DNA of 64,000 bases from CAZKWG01 sp964615375. Lineage in GTDB: Bacteria; Myxococcota_A; UBA796; CAZKWG01. This document shows positions 1 to 8,303 of this stretch, piece after piece (the first letter of the stretch is position 1; each line of letters begins with the position of its first letter). The notes under the pieces are model-generated. The model made no database searches and was not told the origin of the DNA. It saw only the letters and a list, made by a program, of their open reading frames with translations. Location: assembly GCA_964615375.1 (NCBI GenBank), contig CAZTOW010000025.1, forward strand, positions 73,532 to 137,531, in the 5' to 3' direction. Position numbers and translations under genes: made by a program.

Positions 1-1
1 C

Positions 2-946
2 ATCCCCTGGCAGGACCTGGAGAGCCCCCCGTCCAGCGCGGTGGACCAGAACATGCCCGCCGCCTACCCCTACGACGCGACGCCCGCCCTGCGCCTGCAC
101 TTCGGCGGCGAGCTGGGCGGGGCGCCCGTGACCGCCACCATCGACGGATGGAGCGTCGAGGACCCCACCGTCGCCGACGACGGCGAGCTCACCTTCGTGC
201 GGGACAGCGCGCTGGCCGAGGGGCCGAGCGTCGTCGAGGAGACGCTGACGCTGACCTGGGCCGTGGACGGCGAGCCCCTGGCCGCCCAGGAGATCCCGCT
301 CCAGATGTACGCCCTGCTGGGGCCGCCCACCTTCGACGAGGCGGACTCGCCCTACCTGCCCTGGGTGGCGGTGATCGACCCGGCGCTGCGCGACATGAGC
401 GGCGTGGCGCCGACCGAGGAGGCCGTCATCAGCGCGCTGGTGGACTACATCTACAACGATCTCGGCATCGCCTACGACACGCGGTACGGGGCCAGCGCCT
501 ACATGAGCTACCGCGGCTGGGGCTGGGACAGCGCCGACTTCGACATGACGGCCTTCCTGGACCGGTCCAACGGCGACATCGTCAACTGCTCGGACTGCGC
601 GGGCATCCTCTCGGTCCACGCCAACATGCTGGGGGCCTACCTCGGCCAGTCCATCATCTCGCCCTCGTTCTCGCTGAACTACATCCTGGCCATCGGCGGC
701 GACGAGTTCACGCACTGCCCCTTCGGCCCGACCTCCTGCGGCTTCAGCTACCACGCGGTCACCAGCCCGGACGACAGCGACACCATCTACGACGCCACCC
801 TGGCGCTGGACGGCGACGACGATCCCGGCTCGGAGCCCAACGAGGTGCTGATGGTCCAGACCATCACGGGCGAAGAGTACCTGGACCGCCTCGTCATGAG
901 CGGCTCGCCCAACTACCAGAGCTACGGCACGGGGTCCATCCGATGA
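2..946 (+). CDS. Transglutaminase-like exported protein, 5' end cut by window edge
   Basis: The frame is already open at base 2, so the true start lies outside the window; 314 residues are visible. The N-terminal part is acidic and beta-rich. The C-terminal part carries, in order, a Cys-containing N-C-S-D-C-A-G helix start (second Cys codon near 596), a His in S-Y-H-A-V (near 752) and an Asp in I-Y-D-A-T (near 791). Cys, then His, then Asp is the catalytic order of transglutaminase-like/papain-fold enzymes; activity is inferred. A further Cys pair near 716-740 suggests an extracytoplasmic, disulfide-bonded protein. The stop overlaps the next start as ATGA, so the two genes are probably translationally coupled. 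The gene itself is secure; the family call is moderate. Confidence 0.6.
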   Translation: MPWQDLESPPSSAVDQNMPAAYPYDATPALRLHFGGELGGAPVTATIDGWSVEDPTVADDGELTFVRDSALAEGPSVVEETLTLTWAVDGEPLAAQEIPLQMYALLGPPTFDEADSPYLPWVAVIDPALRDMSGVAPTEEAVISALVDYIYNDLGIAYDTRYGASAYMSYRGWGWDSADFDMTAFLDRSNGDIVNCSDCAGILSVHANMLGAYLGQSIISPSFSLNYILAIGGDEFTHCPFGPTSCGFSYHAVTSPDDSDTIYDATLALDGDDDPGSEPNEVLMVQTITGEEYLDRLVMSGSPNYQSYGTGSIR

Positions 947-1503
947 CGCTCCTCCTCCTGCTCGGCGCCGCCCTCGCGGCGGGCATCCACACCGGCATCC
1001 CCGTGCGCGGCGTCCAGGGCCTCGGCGAGCCCAGCTTCAAGGGCGTGGACGCCGGCTGGTCCGCCTCCGCGGACGGCGGCTACGTGCGCGTCTTCGTAGG
1101 CCGCACCGAGGCCGAGGCCGCCGCCTGGCTGGCCGAGGGCGTGCCGCTCAGCGCCGGTCAGGCGCCCGCCTACACCTTCGCTGACGAGGCCTGGGGAGAC
1201 GGCCAGGCGATCCTGGCCTTCCGCGACGGCAACGTGAGCGTCTTCATCCGCGTGGAGCAGGGCGCCCTCCCCCTGGCCGAGCGCCTCCGCGCCGCCATCG
1301 TGGACGGCGGCCCCGCCTGGCCCGCTCCCCCCGCCCTGCGTCAGGAGGGGGAGCGCTGGGTGCTCGACGCCACCGGCCTCGGCGGCGTGCGCTACCAGGG
1401 CGGACGGCTCGCCCGTGAGCCCGGCTGGGTGTTCACGGAGCCCCCGGATGAGCTCGTGGTCTGGGACGCCTGGGGTCGGCCGGCGGTGGTCGTAGCCAGA
1501 TAA
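943..1503 (+). CDS. Exported hypothetical protein coupled to the transglutaminase-like gene
   Basis: This 186-residue protein starts at the ATG inside the ATGA overlap with the upstream stop. A long out-of-frame-looking extension upstream in the same frame is a shadow of the previous gene. The first 14 residues (M-T-L-L-L-L-L-G-A-A-L-A-A-G) form a short signal peptide without a lipobox Cys. The mature part has an alpha/beta composition with a repeated alanine-rich helix (E-A-E-A-A-A-W-L-A-E-G) and no motif I recognise. Co-translation with the transglutaminase-like protein suggests the two act together in the periplasm or outside the cell; that is inference only. Confidence 0.65.
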   Translation: MTLLLLLGAALAAGIHTGIPVRGVQGLGEPSFKGVDAGWSASADGGYVRVFVGRTEAEAAAWLAEGVPLSAGQAPAYTFADEAWGDGQAILAFRDGNVSVFIRVEQGALPLAERLRAAIVDGGPAWPAPPALRQEGERWVLDATGLGGVRYQGGRLAREPGWVFTEPPDELVVWDAWGRPAVVVAR

Positions 1504-1588
1504 GCCGGCACACACCTTGACAGAACCCTGACCCTTTCGTGTCCTGCAGCGCCGAGGCCCCGGTAGACTGACCTGTGGAGGTCGGACG

Positions 1589-3745
1589 ATGATCGCCCTC
1601 ACCCTGCTGCTCGCGGCCGCCCGGGCTGAAGACGTCGATGGGGACGGCGTCGACGCGTCCACGGACTGCGACGACGCTGACGCCTCGGCCTGGACCACGG
1701 AGTCCTCCACCCGGAGCTACACGCTGGACACCGACGCTGAGGTGGCCGCCTTCTGCGATGGCTACTGCTCGCGCACCTTCAACAACCTGAGCCTCGAAGG
1801 CGTGACGACCACCGAGGGGCTCGCCTGCGTGAGCACCGTCAAGGGCGAGCTCAACATCGAGGCGGAGTCGCTCTCCAGCCTGAGCGGGCTCTCCGGGTTG
1901 AGCTCCATCAAGAGCTTCAACCTCGCGGAGAGCGACCTTCAAGATCTTCAGGGCCTGGAGTCGGTCAGCTCGCTCACCAACCTCTGGGTGGGCTGCATCG
2001 GCGGGCCGGACGACGAAGAGGACGAGCCCTACGAGGAGGCGTATTACTGCGTCGACAGCGTGGGGCTCAACCCGCGCCTCCAGGACTTCTACGGCCTCGG
2101 CCCGATCACCAGCATCCAGCAGCTCTATGTGCGGAGCGCGGCGATCACGAGCCTGGAGGGCCTGAACGGCCTCACGGAGGTGGGCAACCTGGTGCTGTAC
2201 GGGACCACCAGCCTCAGCACCCTGCGCGGTCTGGACAGCCTCTCGGACGCCGACGGGATCTACCTCGTGTCGACGACCGGACTCCGCGACCTGATGGGCC
2301 TCGGCGCGCTGACCCGCGTGGGGACGCTCTACATCAGCTCGGCGACGAACATGCTCGGCCTCATGGGACCGCGCGCGCTGGCGACGATCGGAGTGCTGGA
2401 GATCGAGAGCAGCGCGAACCTGATGAGCCTGCGGGGCCTCGACAGCCTCAGCACGCTCGACAACCTCATGTTGAAGGATCTCACGCGGCTCTCCGATCTG
2501 CGCGGCCTCGAGGGCGTCTCGGAGCTGAGCGTCACGCAGCTCCGAGGGATGCGCTCGCTCAGCAGCCTGAGCGGGCTGGACAACGTGAGCTCCGTGCAGA
2601 AGCTCATCCTGATCGACACGCCCAGGCTGAGCAGCCTCACGGGCCTCGAGTCGCTCACGACCGTACGTTATGAGCTGACCATCGGGTGCGCTACGCCCGT
2701 GGACTCGAGCACGCCCGTCTGCGTGGACGTCCCCCTCCTGGACTCCCTGGCGCCGCTCTCCAACCTGACCAGCATCGGCGACCTGAACCTGACGCGCATG
2801 CCCGGCCTGCGCTCGCTGGAGGGCCTGGAGAGCCTGGCGCTGGCCGACGACGTGACCATCGACTCCACCGGGATCACCTCGCTCGCTGGGCTCGAGGGCC
2901 TCACGGACGTCGATGAGCTGAGCCTCGGCTGCCACACCAGCACCAGGAGCTCGGCGACCTTTCGCTACCTGACCTGCGACGGCAATCCGCGGCTCAGCAG
3001 CCTGGAGGGGCTCTCCAGCGTCGAGGAGATCGGCACGCTGCGCGTGGTGGGGAGCCCGCTGCTGGAGAGCATCGACGGCCTCGACGCGCTCACCAGCCTC
3101 GGACGGCTCGAGCTCGCCAGCAACAACTACCTGTCGAGCTTCGGCGAGATTGGCGAGATCGGCTCGCTGCGCCTCGGGTGCTACCAGAGCTACAAGAAGT
3201 ACTCCAGCGGTGGCACCCTGATCTTCACCGCGCTGAGCTGCCCCGGCCTCGCGAAGCTGGAGAGCCTGGAGGGGCTGAGCGTGTCGTCCTGGGGAGAGCT
3301 CACGCTCTCGGGCTTGACGGCGCTGGCCACCCTGGATGGCATCACGCTCCCCAGCAGCCTCGAGGCCCTGTACCTCGATGACGTCGCGGCGCTCGAGGAC
3401 CTGAGCGGGCTCGAGGGGGTGGGCACCGTCACTCAGGTCGTCATCGGATGCCACCCGAACGTCGAGGACGCCTCCTGGGTCGGGTCCTCTGGCAGCAACT
3501 TCACCTGTGACGGGACCAGCGCGCTCACTTCGCTCACCGGCCTCGAAGATCTACGCGATGTCGGCGCCCTCACCCTGAAGAGCAACGCCGCCCTGACCGA
3601 CGTGAGCGCCCTCCACGACCTGGAGACCGCGGAGGCCGTCTACATCGGCTACAACGAGAGCCTGAGCACCGCTGACGCCGAGGCCCTGGTGGACGAGATC
3701 GCCACCACCCCGCCCACCGCTACGGTCGAGCACAACGCGCCCTGA
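1589..3745 (+). CDS. Secreted leucine-rich-repeat/receptor-L-domain-like surface protein
   Basis: The 718-residue product opens with a signal peptide (about residues 1-13), then an Asp/Cys motif D-V-D-G-D-G-V-D-A-S-T-D-C-D-D (15-29) typical of MopE/thrombospondin-3-like calcium loops in myxobacterial surface proteins. The rest is a continuous solenoid of irregular LRRs of the form L-x-x-L-x-G-L-x-x-L/V, with frequent S-L-x-G-L-E-G-L turns, resembling receptor L domains. Five insertions break the solenoid, each beginning G-C and closing 10-20 residues later with a second Cys (first pair at residues 136 and 154), so five disulfide-capped loops are likely. A signal peptide without a TM anchor suggests release or surface attachment. 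The start has upstream G-G-A-G-G (1577-1581), 7 nt before the ATG. Binding partner is unknown. Confidence 0.8.
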   Translation: MIALTLLLAAARAEDVDGDGVDASTDCDDADASAWTTESSTRSYTLDTDAEVAAFCDGYCSRTFNNLSLEGVTTTEGLACVSTVKGELNIEAESLSSLSGLSGLSSIKSFNLAESDLQDLQGLESVSSLTNLWVGCIGGPDDEEDEPYEEAYYCVDSVGLNPRLQDFYGLGPITSIQQLYVRSAAITSLEGLNGLTEVGNLVLYGTTSLSTLRGLDSLSDADGIYLVSTTGLRDLMGLGALTRVGTLYISSATNMLGLMGPRALATIGVLEIESSANLMSLRGLDSLSTLDNLMLKDLTRLSDLRGLEGVSELSVTQLRGMRSLSSLSGLDNVSSVQKLILIDTPRLSSLTGLESLTTVRYELTIGCATPVDSSTPVCVDVPLLDSLAPLSNLTSIGDLNLTRMPGLRSLEGLESLALADDVTIDSTGITSLAGLEGLTDVDELSLGCHTSTRSSATFRYLTCDGNPRLSSLEGLSSVEEIGTLRVVGSPLLESIDGLDALTSLGRLELASNNYLSSFGEIGEIGSLRLGCYQSYKKYSSGGTLIFTALSCPGLAKLESLEGLSVSSWGELTLSGLTALATLDGITLPSSLEALYLDDVAALEDLSGLEGVGTVTQVVIGCHPNVEDASWVGSSGSNFTCDGTSALTSLTGLEDLRDVGALTLKSNAALTDVSALHDLETAEAVYIGYNESLSTADAEALVDEIATTPPTATVEHNAP

Positions 3746-3780
3746 CGGAGGTCGACGGTCGACCGTCGACGACTGTCAGG
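3741..3780. promoter_or_regulatory. Perfect 20-bp palindrome with outer inverted repeat before ssb
   Basis: Bases 3751-3770 form a perfect palindrome (gtcgacggtc/gaccgtcgac). A further 6-bp inverted repeat, cctgac at 3741-3746 and gtcagg at 3775-3780, surrounds it; the left arm overlaps the stop codon of the LRR gene. There is no T-tract, so a classic intrinsic terminator is unlikely. Lying 98 bases ahead of ssb, it could be an operator for that gene or a factor-dependent 3' hairpin of the LRR transcript. Confidence 0.45.
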
Positions 3781-3878
3781 CTGTAACGCGGAAAAATTGG
3801 CCTTGCACCACATGGCACGCTTCTTGCTTCGCTCCGGCGCGCGGCCTGCTGGCCGTCCAACCTGAAAACGGAGCTGTC

Positions 3879-4280
3879 ATGCGTGGAATCAACCGTGTCT
3901 TCCTCATGGGCAACGTCGGCCAGGACCCCATGGTCCGCCACACCTCCAACGGCCGCGCCGTCTGCGATCTCAGCGTCGCCACACACCGCGGCGTGCGCAA
4001 CGGCGACACCTGGGTGGAGGAGGCGGAGTGGCACACGGTGCGCCTGTGGGAGCGCCACGCCGAGCTGGCCCTGCGCTACGTGGAGAAGGGCTCGGCCATC
4101 GCGGTGGAGGGCGCCCTTCGCACCGAGCAGTGGACCGGCAAGGACGGCAGCCGCCGTCAGCGCACCTTCGTGCAGGTCGAGCAGATCCACTTCCTGCCCC
4201 GCACCCGCGAGGAGGGCGCGCGCCCCGAGCCCCCCGCCGCGCCGCCCGCCGCCGCTCAGGGCGAAGAGATCCCCTTCTGA
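3879..4280 (+). CDS. ssb: Single-stranded DNA-binding protein
   Basis: The 133-residue product binds ssDNA during replication, recombination and repair. It opens with the SSB signature N-R-V-F-L-M-G-N-V-G-Q-D-P, continues through the OB-fold strands (W-H-T-V-R-L-W; G-S-A-I-A-V-E-G-A-L-R; the later V-Q-V-E-Q-I-H-F-L) and ends in the acidic tip E-E-I-P-F, the docking peptide for SSB partner proteins (usual form D-D-I-P-F). At 133 residues it is shorter than the usual 150-180 because the disordered linker is only about 20 residues of Pro/Ala. It converges with, and overlaps by 25 bases, the membrane gene on the other strand. Whether it is the main or an accessory SSB cannot be told from this window. 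Confidence 0.93.
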   Translation: MRGINRVFLMGNVGQDPMVRHTSNGRAVCDLSVATHRGVRNGDTWVEEAEWHTVRLWERHAELALRYVEKGSAIAVEGALRTEQWTGKDGSRRQRTFVQVEQIHFLPRTREEGARPEPPAAPPAAAQGEEIPF

Positions 4281-4759
4281 CGGGCCTCCGCCCTCCTCTT
4301 CCTCCACACCCAGGCCGTGAGCGCGGCGAGCAGGGGAGCCAGGACCACCGTGTCCTCGCTGCCCAGCAGCCCGAGCTCGAAGGTCCACAGGGTGAGGGGG
4401 TAGAAGAGGGCGTAGCCCCCCGTGAAGTGGTGCTGCAGCAGGTCCACCGCGAGGTGCAGGGCCTGGCCTCCCAGCAGGGCGCGGAACACCCCTGGCCGCG
4501 CCCCCGCGGGGAAGAGCATGGCCAGCAGCGCGCTGCTCAGCACCATCCCCGCGGGCATGTGCAGCGGCATCCAGCCGTAGATGAGCGCCTCGGGCACGTC
4601 CACGCCCAGCTGGTCGTGCAGGCGCGTGAGCCCGATCGGCGGCAGCCTGGCCAGCAGGTCCGGGATCAGCGCGCCCGCGGTGAAGGCCGGGACGTGCTCG
4701 CCCCCGCGGATCCCCTTCCACAGCAGCGCCGTGCAGGCGTGGGTGATCAGGTCAGCCAC
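4256..4759 (-). CDS. YdjM/DUF457-like membrane protein
   Basis: This 167-residue protein has several hydrophobic segments. Its early H-A-C-T-A-L-L and G-A-L-I-P-D-L-L-A-R-L-P motifs, and a later H-L-A-V-D-L-L-Q-H-H, resemble the metal-ligand pattern of the YdjM/DUF457 family of putative membrane-bound metal-dependent hydrolases (His early, P-D in the middle, D-x-x-x-H-H late). The GTG start overlaps the end of the upstream membrane gene by 8 bases, so they form an operon. The 3' end overlaps convergent ssb. The catalytic role is inferred from motif placement. Confidence 0.6.
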   Translation of the reverse strand: MADLITHACTALLWKGIRGGEHVPAFTAGALIPDLLARLPPIGLTRLHDQLGVDVPEALIYGWMPLHMPAGMVLSSALLAMLFPAGARPGVFRALLGGQALHLAVDLLQHHFTGGYALFYPLTLWTFELGLLGSEDTVVLAPLLAALTAWVWRKRRAEARQKGISSP

Positions 4760-5195
4760 GCTCCTCGAGCCTCCCCGCCCGCCAGCGGAAGCCGAGGGGC
4801 GCCGCCACCAGCGCGAGCCCCACCCCCAGCCAGCCCAGCGCCTCCTTCGCCCAGCGCAGGTGATGGACCTCCAGGATCTCGGCCACGACCGTCTGGTCCT
4901 CCGCCCGGTAGCGCCCCACCAGGCTCACCGTGTCCCCGACCTCCAGCCCGCGCGCGTCCCCCTCCACGGGCACCTGCACCACGCGGGCGATGACGAAGTG
5001 TCGCGCGTCCGGCACCGCCGAGACCTGCCACAGCGAGAACCTCAGCTCGCGCCCGTCCGCGCGATCCCCGGCCGCGAGCGCCGAGGGCCAGGCCGCCAGC
5101 ACCGTCGTCGCCTGCCGGGCGTAGAGGCCGCAGAGCGCCAGCAGCAGCGCCGTGAGCGTAAGGATTTTGACAGCGCGCTGGCGATCCGACCACAC
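4752..5195 (-). CDS. Small membrane-anchored hypothetical protein
   Basis: I chose the GTG at 5195, which gives M-W-S-D-R-Q-R-A then a signal-anchor helix (V-K-I-L-T-L-T-A-L-L-L-A-L); upstream in-frame sequence is antisense to the APS kinase gene. The 147-residue product has a soluble beta-rich middle (H-F-V-I-A-R-V-V-Q-V-P-V ... G-D-T-V-S-L-V-G-R-Y) that could be an OB-like barrel, and a second TM helix near the C terminus (L-G-W-L-G-V-G-L-A-L-V-A-A-P-L-G) followed by a basic tail. Both ends are thus membrane-tethered around an exported domain. It is co-transcribed with the YdjM-like gene. I do not recognise the family. Confidence 0.6.
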   Translation of the reverse strand: MWSDRQRAVKILTLTALLLALCGLYARQATTVLAAWPSALAAGDRADGRELRFSLWQVSAVPDARHFVIARVVQVPVEGDARGLEVGDTVSLVGRYRAEDQTVVAEILEVHHLRWAKEALGWLGVGLALVAAPLGFRWRAGRLEERG

Positions 5196-5270
5196 GCGGG
5201 GAAGAATAGCCCCTCCTCCGGGGTTGAGCACCTTCACGCCCCCGGGGTCCACCGCGAGATCGGAGCGCGC

Positions 5271-5876
5271 ATGGAATCGACGCAGTCCTTCACCGTCTGG
5301 ATCACGGGCCTGCCCAAGGCCGGCAAGAGCTCGGTCGCGGACGCGCTGGCCGCGCAGATCCGCGCGCGCGGGCTGGAGGCCGAGGTCATCGACTCCGGCA
5401 AGCTGCGCGACACCCCGCTGGGGGCGAGCCTGGGCTTCTCCAAGGCCGAGCGCGACATCAACGTGCGCCGCCACGCGCTGGCCGCCCGCCTGCTCACCGC
5501 CCACGGGGTCGTGGCCATCGTCGCCGCCGTGAGCCCCTACCGCTCGACCCGCGAGGAGATCCGCCGCGAGCTCGGCCGCTTCTTCGAGGTCTACGCCGCC
5601 ACGCCCAAGGGCGCCTGCATCGACCGCGACGGGGCCGGCATCTGGCGCCGCGCGCTGGCGGGCGAGATCCGCGAGTTCACCGGGGTGGACGCGCCCTATG
5701 AGGAGCCGCTGAGCCCGGACCTCAGCTTCAACCTCTCCCACGAGAGCGTGGACGCGGCGGCGGAGCGTATCTGCGCGGCGCTGACCGAGCGCGGGCTCGT
5801 ACCCGCCAGCCCCCACGCGGAGAGCGCGAAGAACCCGCTGGCCGACCGGCTCCGCATGCTCGGCTACGAGAGCTGA
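5271..5876 (+). CDS. Adenylylsulfate (APS) kinase family protein
   Basis: APS kinases phosphorylate adenosine 5'-phosphosulfate to PAPS for sulfate activation. The 201-residue product has the P-loop G-L-P-K-A-G-K-S (residues 13-20), a D-S-G-K-L-R-D segment in place of the usual D-G-D-x-x-R, and a downstream G-E-I-R-E-F-T-G-V-D-A-P-Y-E-E-P that matches the family's F-T-G-I-D-x-P-Y-E-x-P signature. It is a stand-alone kinase domain with no ATP-sulfurylase fusion and no cys genes next to it. The altered D-S-G-K motif leaves room for a different nucleotide-sulfate-like substrate. It diverges from the small membrane gene. Confidence 0.8.
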   Translation: MESTQSFTVWITGLPKAGKSSVADALAAQIRARGLEAEVIDSGKLRDTPLGASLGFSKAERDINVRRHALAARLLTAHGVVAIVAAVSPYRSTREEIRRELGRFFEVYAATPKGACIDRDGAGIWRRALAGEIREFTGVDAPYEEPLSPDLSFNLSHESVDAAAERICAALTERGLVPASPHAESAKNPLADRLRMLGYES

Positions 5877-5880
5877 GGGG

Positions 5881-7779
5881 TCAGGGCGCGGGCCAGGTCG
5901 GGGCCTCGACCTCGGCCCGCAGGAGCGTCGGAGGGTGGCCCGGGATCTGGACGGAGCGCTCGCAGGTCCGGCCGAGCTGCAGCTCCAGGACCACGCCGTC
6001 CCTGCCGTGCTGGAGCTCGGTGAGCAGGCGCCAGAGGCGGGTGGGGAAGCGCAGCTCCTCGTCGTCGCAGCGCACCGTCAGCAGGCGCTGCGCCGTGGGA
6101 TCTCGCGTCCATCGCAGCGCGTCGACCGGCGCGGCCTCCACCTCAGAGAGGGCGTCCGAGGCCACCAGCGGATGAGGCCAGGGCTCGAGCTCACACAGGC
6201 GGTGCCCCCCCAGCTCCTCGCAGCGCACGCCCTCGCGCGCGACGGGGCCCGCGGGCCCGTGCTCCAGCACCAGCCCCACGCCCACCCGCCGCAGCAGCTC
6301 CACCGTCTCCGCCGCCGGCCATGCCTGGGTCACGCGGTTCAGATCCACCAGGGCTTGTACCCGCCGCGCGTAGAGCCCGCCCACCAGGGGCCGCCCGTGG
6401 AGCATGGCGGCGCGCAGGCGGTGGCCCAGGTGGCAGGCGCAGGCGTCCGTCCGTCCGCCCGGGGGCAGCAGGTCCAGCAGCGCCCCGGGCGCGTCCGCGC
6501 TCAGGAGGCGCGCGTAGATCGGGTGGAGGCCCAGGCTCTCCCGGGGCTCGCTCATCACCGGACGCACCAGCAGCCCCGACAGGGCGAGGGTCAGGAGGGG
6601 CGGGGCGAGGCGAACCCGCTCCCCCAGGACCAGCGCCCCCCGGGCCGCCAGCAGGCTCATCGCCGCGAAGCTCACGCCCAGCCAGCGCACCGGCGCGCGC
6701 AAGCCGTCCATGCCCGGCAGCGCCGCCAGCAGGCGCCCCGGCAGCGGCAGCCCCGTGCTCTGCCCCCGCCACAGCAGCTCCGGCCCCAGCGCGAGGATCG
6801 CGGCGCCGAGGACGACCCCGAGGACGGCCAGCCAGGGCCAGCGTGGGCCTGCTCGGCCGCGCAACACGCCGGGGAGGCCGATCATCGCCAGGCCCAGGCC
6901 CAGGAGCAGGCCCGCTCGACCCAGATCCCAGCGTGGATCCACCGCCGCCCCACCCCCGCCCGGCGTGGAGCCTCCCCCCAGGTGCTGCGGCCAGCCCAGA
7001 TCCCAGCTCTCGGCCAGCAGATCCGCCGCGACGGTGCGGACCCCGTGGAGGCGCTGGAATTCCACGTACACCTGCATCACAGGCGCCAGGCCCAGCGCGC
7101 CCAGCAGGAGGCCGCCCGCCAGCGCCGCCCAGCTCCGCCGATCCCCCTGCCGCGCTGAGGCCGCCGCCAGCAGCGTGATCCCGCCCACGAAGGCCGCGTG
7201 GCTCGCCTGATAGAAGCCGAGCCAGCCCGCGCCCCCCAGCACCAGCCCGCCCAGGGCCGCCAGCCGCGGTCGCCGCCCGGCCAGGCCCGCGCCCACGAGC
7301 AGCGCCCCCAGCGGCCCCGCCCAGGACTGGGCCAGGTTGGCGTAGGGCAGGTGCTGGAGCGCGATGGGGTGGAAGGCCCCAACCAACGCCGCGACCCAGG
7401 TGTGCGGACCCGGCCCCAGGAGCGCGCGCGCCGCCCGGGAGAGCGCCAGGGCCGTGAGCGCGAGGCCCAGGCCACAGACCAGGGCGTGCTCGTCGAGGGC
7501 GTCCACGCCGAGCAGGTGCAGCGGCAGCGTGAGCAGGGCCGCCCCGCCCAGCCAGTCCAGCTGCGTCACCGCCCCGTCCAGCGGCCAGCCGAAGGCGCCG
7601 CGCGACCACTCCCCTCCCCCCAGCCAGGACCCGTGCAGGTGGTGGAGCTGCAGCGCCGTCGCCAGGCTGTCGCTCCACGGCCAGAGCCCGCCGAAAAGCG
7701 GCGCTGCGCGCCCGAGCGCGACCGCCACCCCCAGGACCAGGGCGAGGGCGGCGAGGCGCTGGAGGGCTGAGGGGCGCAT
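5881..7779 (-). CDS. Multi-spanning membrane protein, glycosyltransferase-like
   Basis: The start is the ATG at 7779 (M-R-P-S-A-L-Q-R-L); the open frame continues upstream but only through intergenic sequence. The 632-residue product begins with a TM helix (A-L-A-L-V-L-G-V-A-V-A-L) and has about 11-13 further hydrophobic helices, a lumenal loop with G-L-W-P-W-S-D-S, and a soluble C-terminal domain of about 200 residues. This resembles YfhO/PMT-like polyprenol-linked sugar transferases, in which an early acidic residue in the first loop is catalytic. No family signature is decisive, so I call it only membrane glycosyltransferase-like. It converges with the APS kinase gene. Confidence 0.65.
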   Translation of the reverse strand: MRPSALQRLAALALVLGVAVALGRAAPLFGGLWPWSDSLATALQLHHLHGSWLGGGEWSRGAFGWPLDGAVTQLDWLGGAALLTLPLHLLGVDALDEHALVCGLGLALTALALSRAARALLGPGPHTWVAALVGAFHPIALQHLPYANLAQSWAGPLGALLVGAGLAGRRPRLAALGGLVLGGAGWLGFYQASHAAFVGGITLLAAASARQGDRRSWAALAGGLLLGALGLAPVMQVYVEFQRLHGVRTVAADLLAESWDLGWPQHLGGGSTPGGGGAAVDPRWDLGRAGLLLGLGLAMIGLPGVLRGRAGPRWPWLAVLGVVLGAAILALGPELLWRGQSTGLPLPGRLLAALPGMDGLRAPVRWLGVSFAAMSLLAARGALVLGERVRLAPPLLTLALSGLLVRPVMSEPRESLGLHPIYARLLSADAPGALLDLLPPGGRTDACACHLGHRLRAAMLHGRPLVGGLYARRVQALVDLNRVTQAWPAAETVELLRRVGVGLVLEHGPAGPVAREGVRCEELGGHRLCELEPWPHPLVASDALSEVEAAPVDALRWTRDPTAQRLLTVRCDDEELRFPTRLWRLLTELQHGRDGVVLELQLGRTCERSVQIPGHPPTLLRAEVEAPTWPAP

Positions 7780-7889
7780 GGGCCCGGACAGGATAGCGCG
7801 GCAGAACCTTACCCACAAAATAATCCCGGGTGAAGGCCGGTAAACCGGCACCTTTTCAGTAGAGCGCTGAAGTTGTCGGGAATCGGCGT

Positions 7890-8285
7890 TCAACCTGCCT
7901 CGGAACCGCCGCCGGTCCAGAGCATCCAGGCCGTCTCCGCTGTGCGGGGGCCGAATCCGTAGACGCTAGCCAGGGTCGCGATGAAGCCGCTCTGGTCGCC
8001 CTGTTCGGCAGCAGCTTGGAGCCCGTCCAGCTTTCCTGACCGAACCGCCTCCATGATGGGATCGAGTCGGAAGGCGATCACGTTCACGTATCCACCACGT
8101 CGATATCCAGCATCGTTGATGGCTTGAACCAGGGCATCCCCCTTCATGGAGAGCACCCGGTCAGGATCGAGGAGGCCCCGCTCTTTGAATGCTGGCATAA
8201 GCCCGGCTGCCCTATCTAGGGGGAAGAGGTTCACAGCCAGGATGGCGGTGATCAGGTCTGCGATCTGCGACTCAGAGAGGGCCAT
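7890..8285 (-). CDS. Small helix-hairpin-helix protein, partner of the RM enzyme
   Basis: The start is set by a strong ribosome site: on this strand g-g-a-g-g lies 5 nt before the ATG at 8285, better than the TTG 12 bases upstream. The 131-residue, all-helical product ends in V-Y-G-F-G-P-R-T-A-E-T-A-W-M-L, which has the helix-hairpin-helix pattern (G-h-G-x-x-T-A) of endonuclease III-type DNA glycosylases. The preceding layout (A-I-N-D-A-G-Y ... L-D-G-L) also fits that fold. No catalytic Lys motif is evident, so it may be a DNA-binding remnant or accessory subunit. It begins 18 bases after the RM gene and shares its lower G+C content. Confidence 0.6.
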   Translation of the reverse strand: MALSESQIADLITAILAVNLFPLDRAAGLMPAFKERGLLDPDRVLSMKGDALVQAINDAGYRRGGYVNVIAFRLDPIMEAVRSGKLDGLQAAAEQGDQSGFIATLASVYGFGPRTAETAWMLWTGGGSEAG

Positions 8286-8303
8286 CGATGCCTCCAAACA
8301 CCA

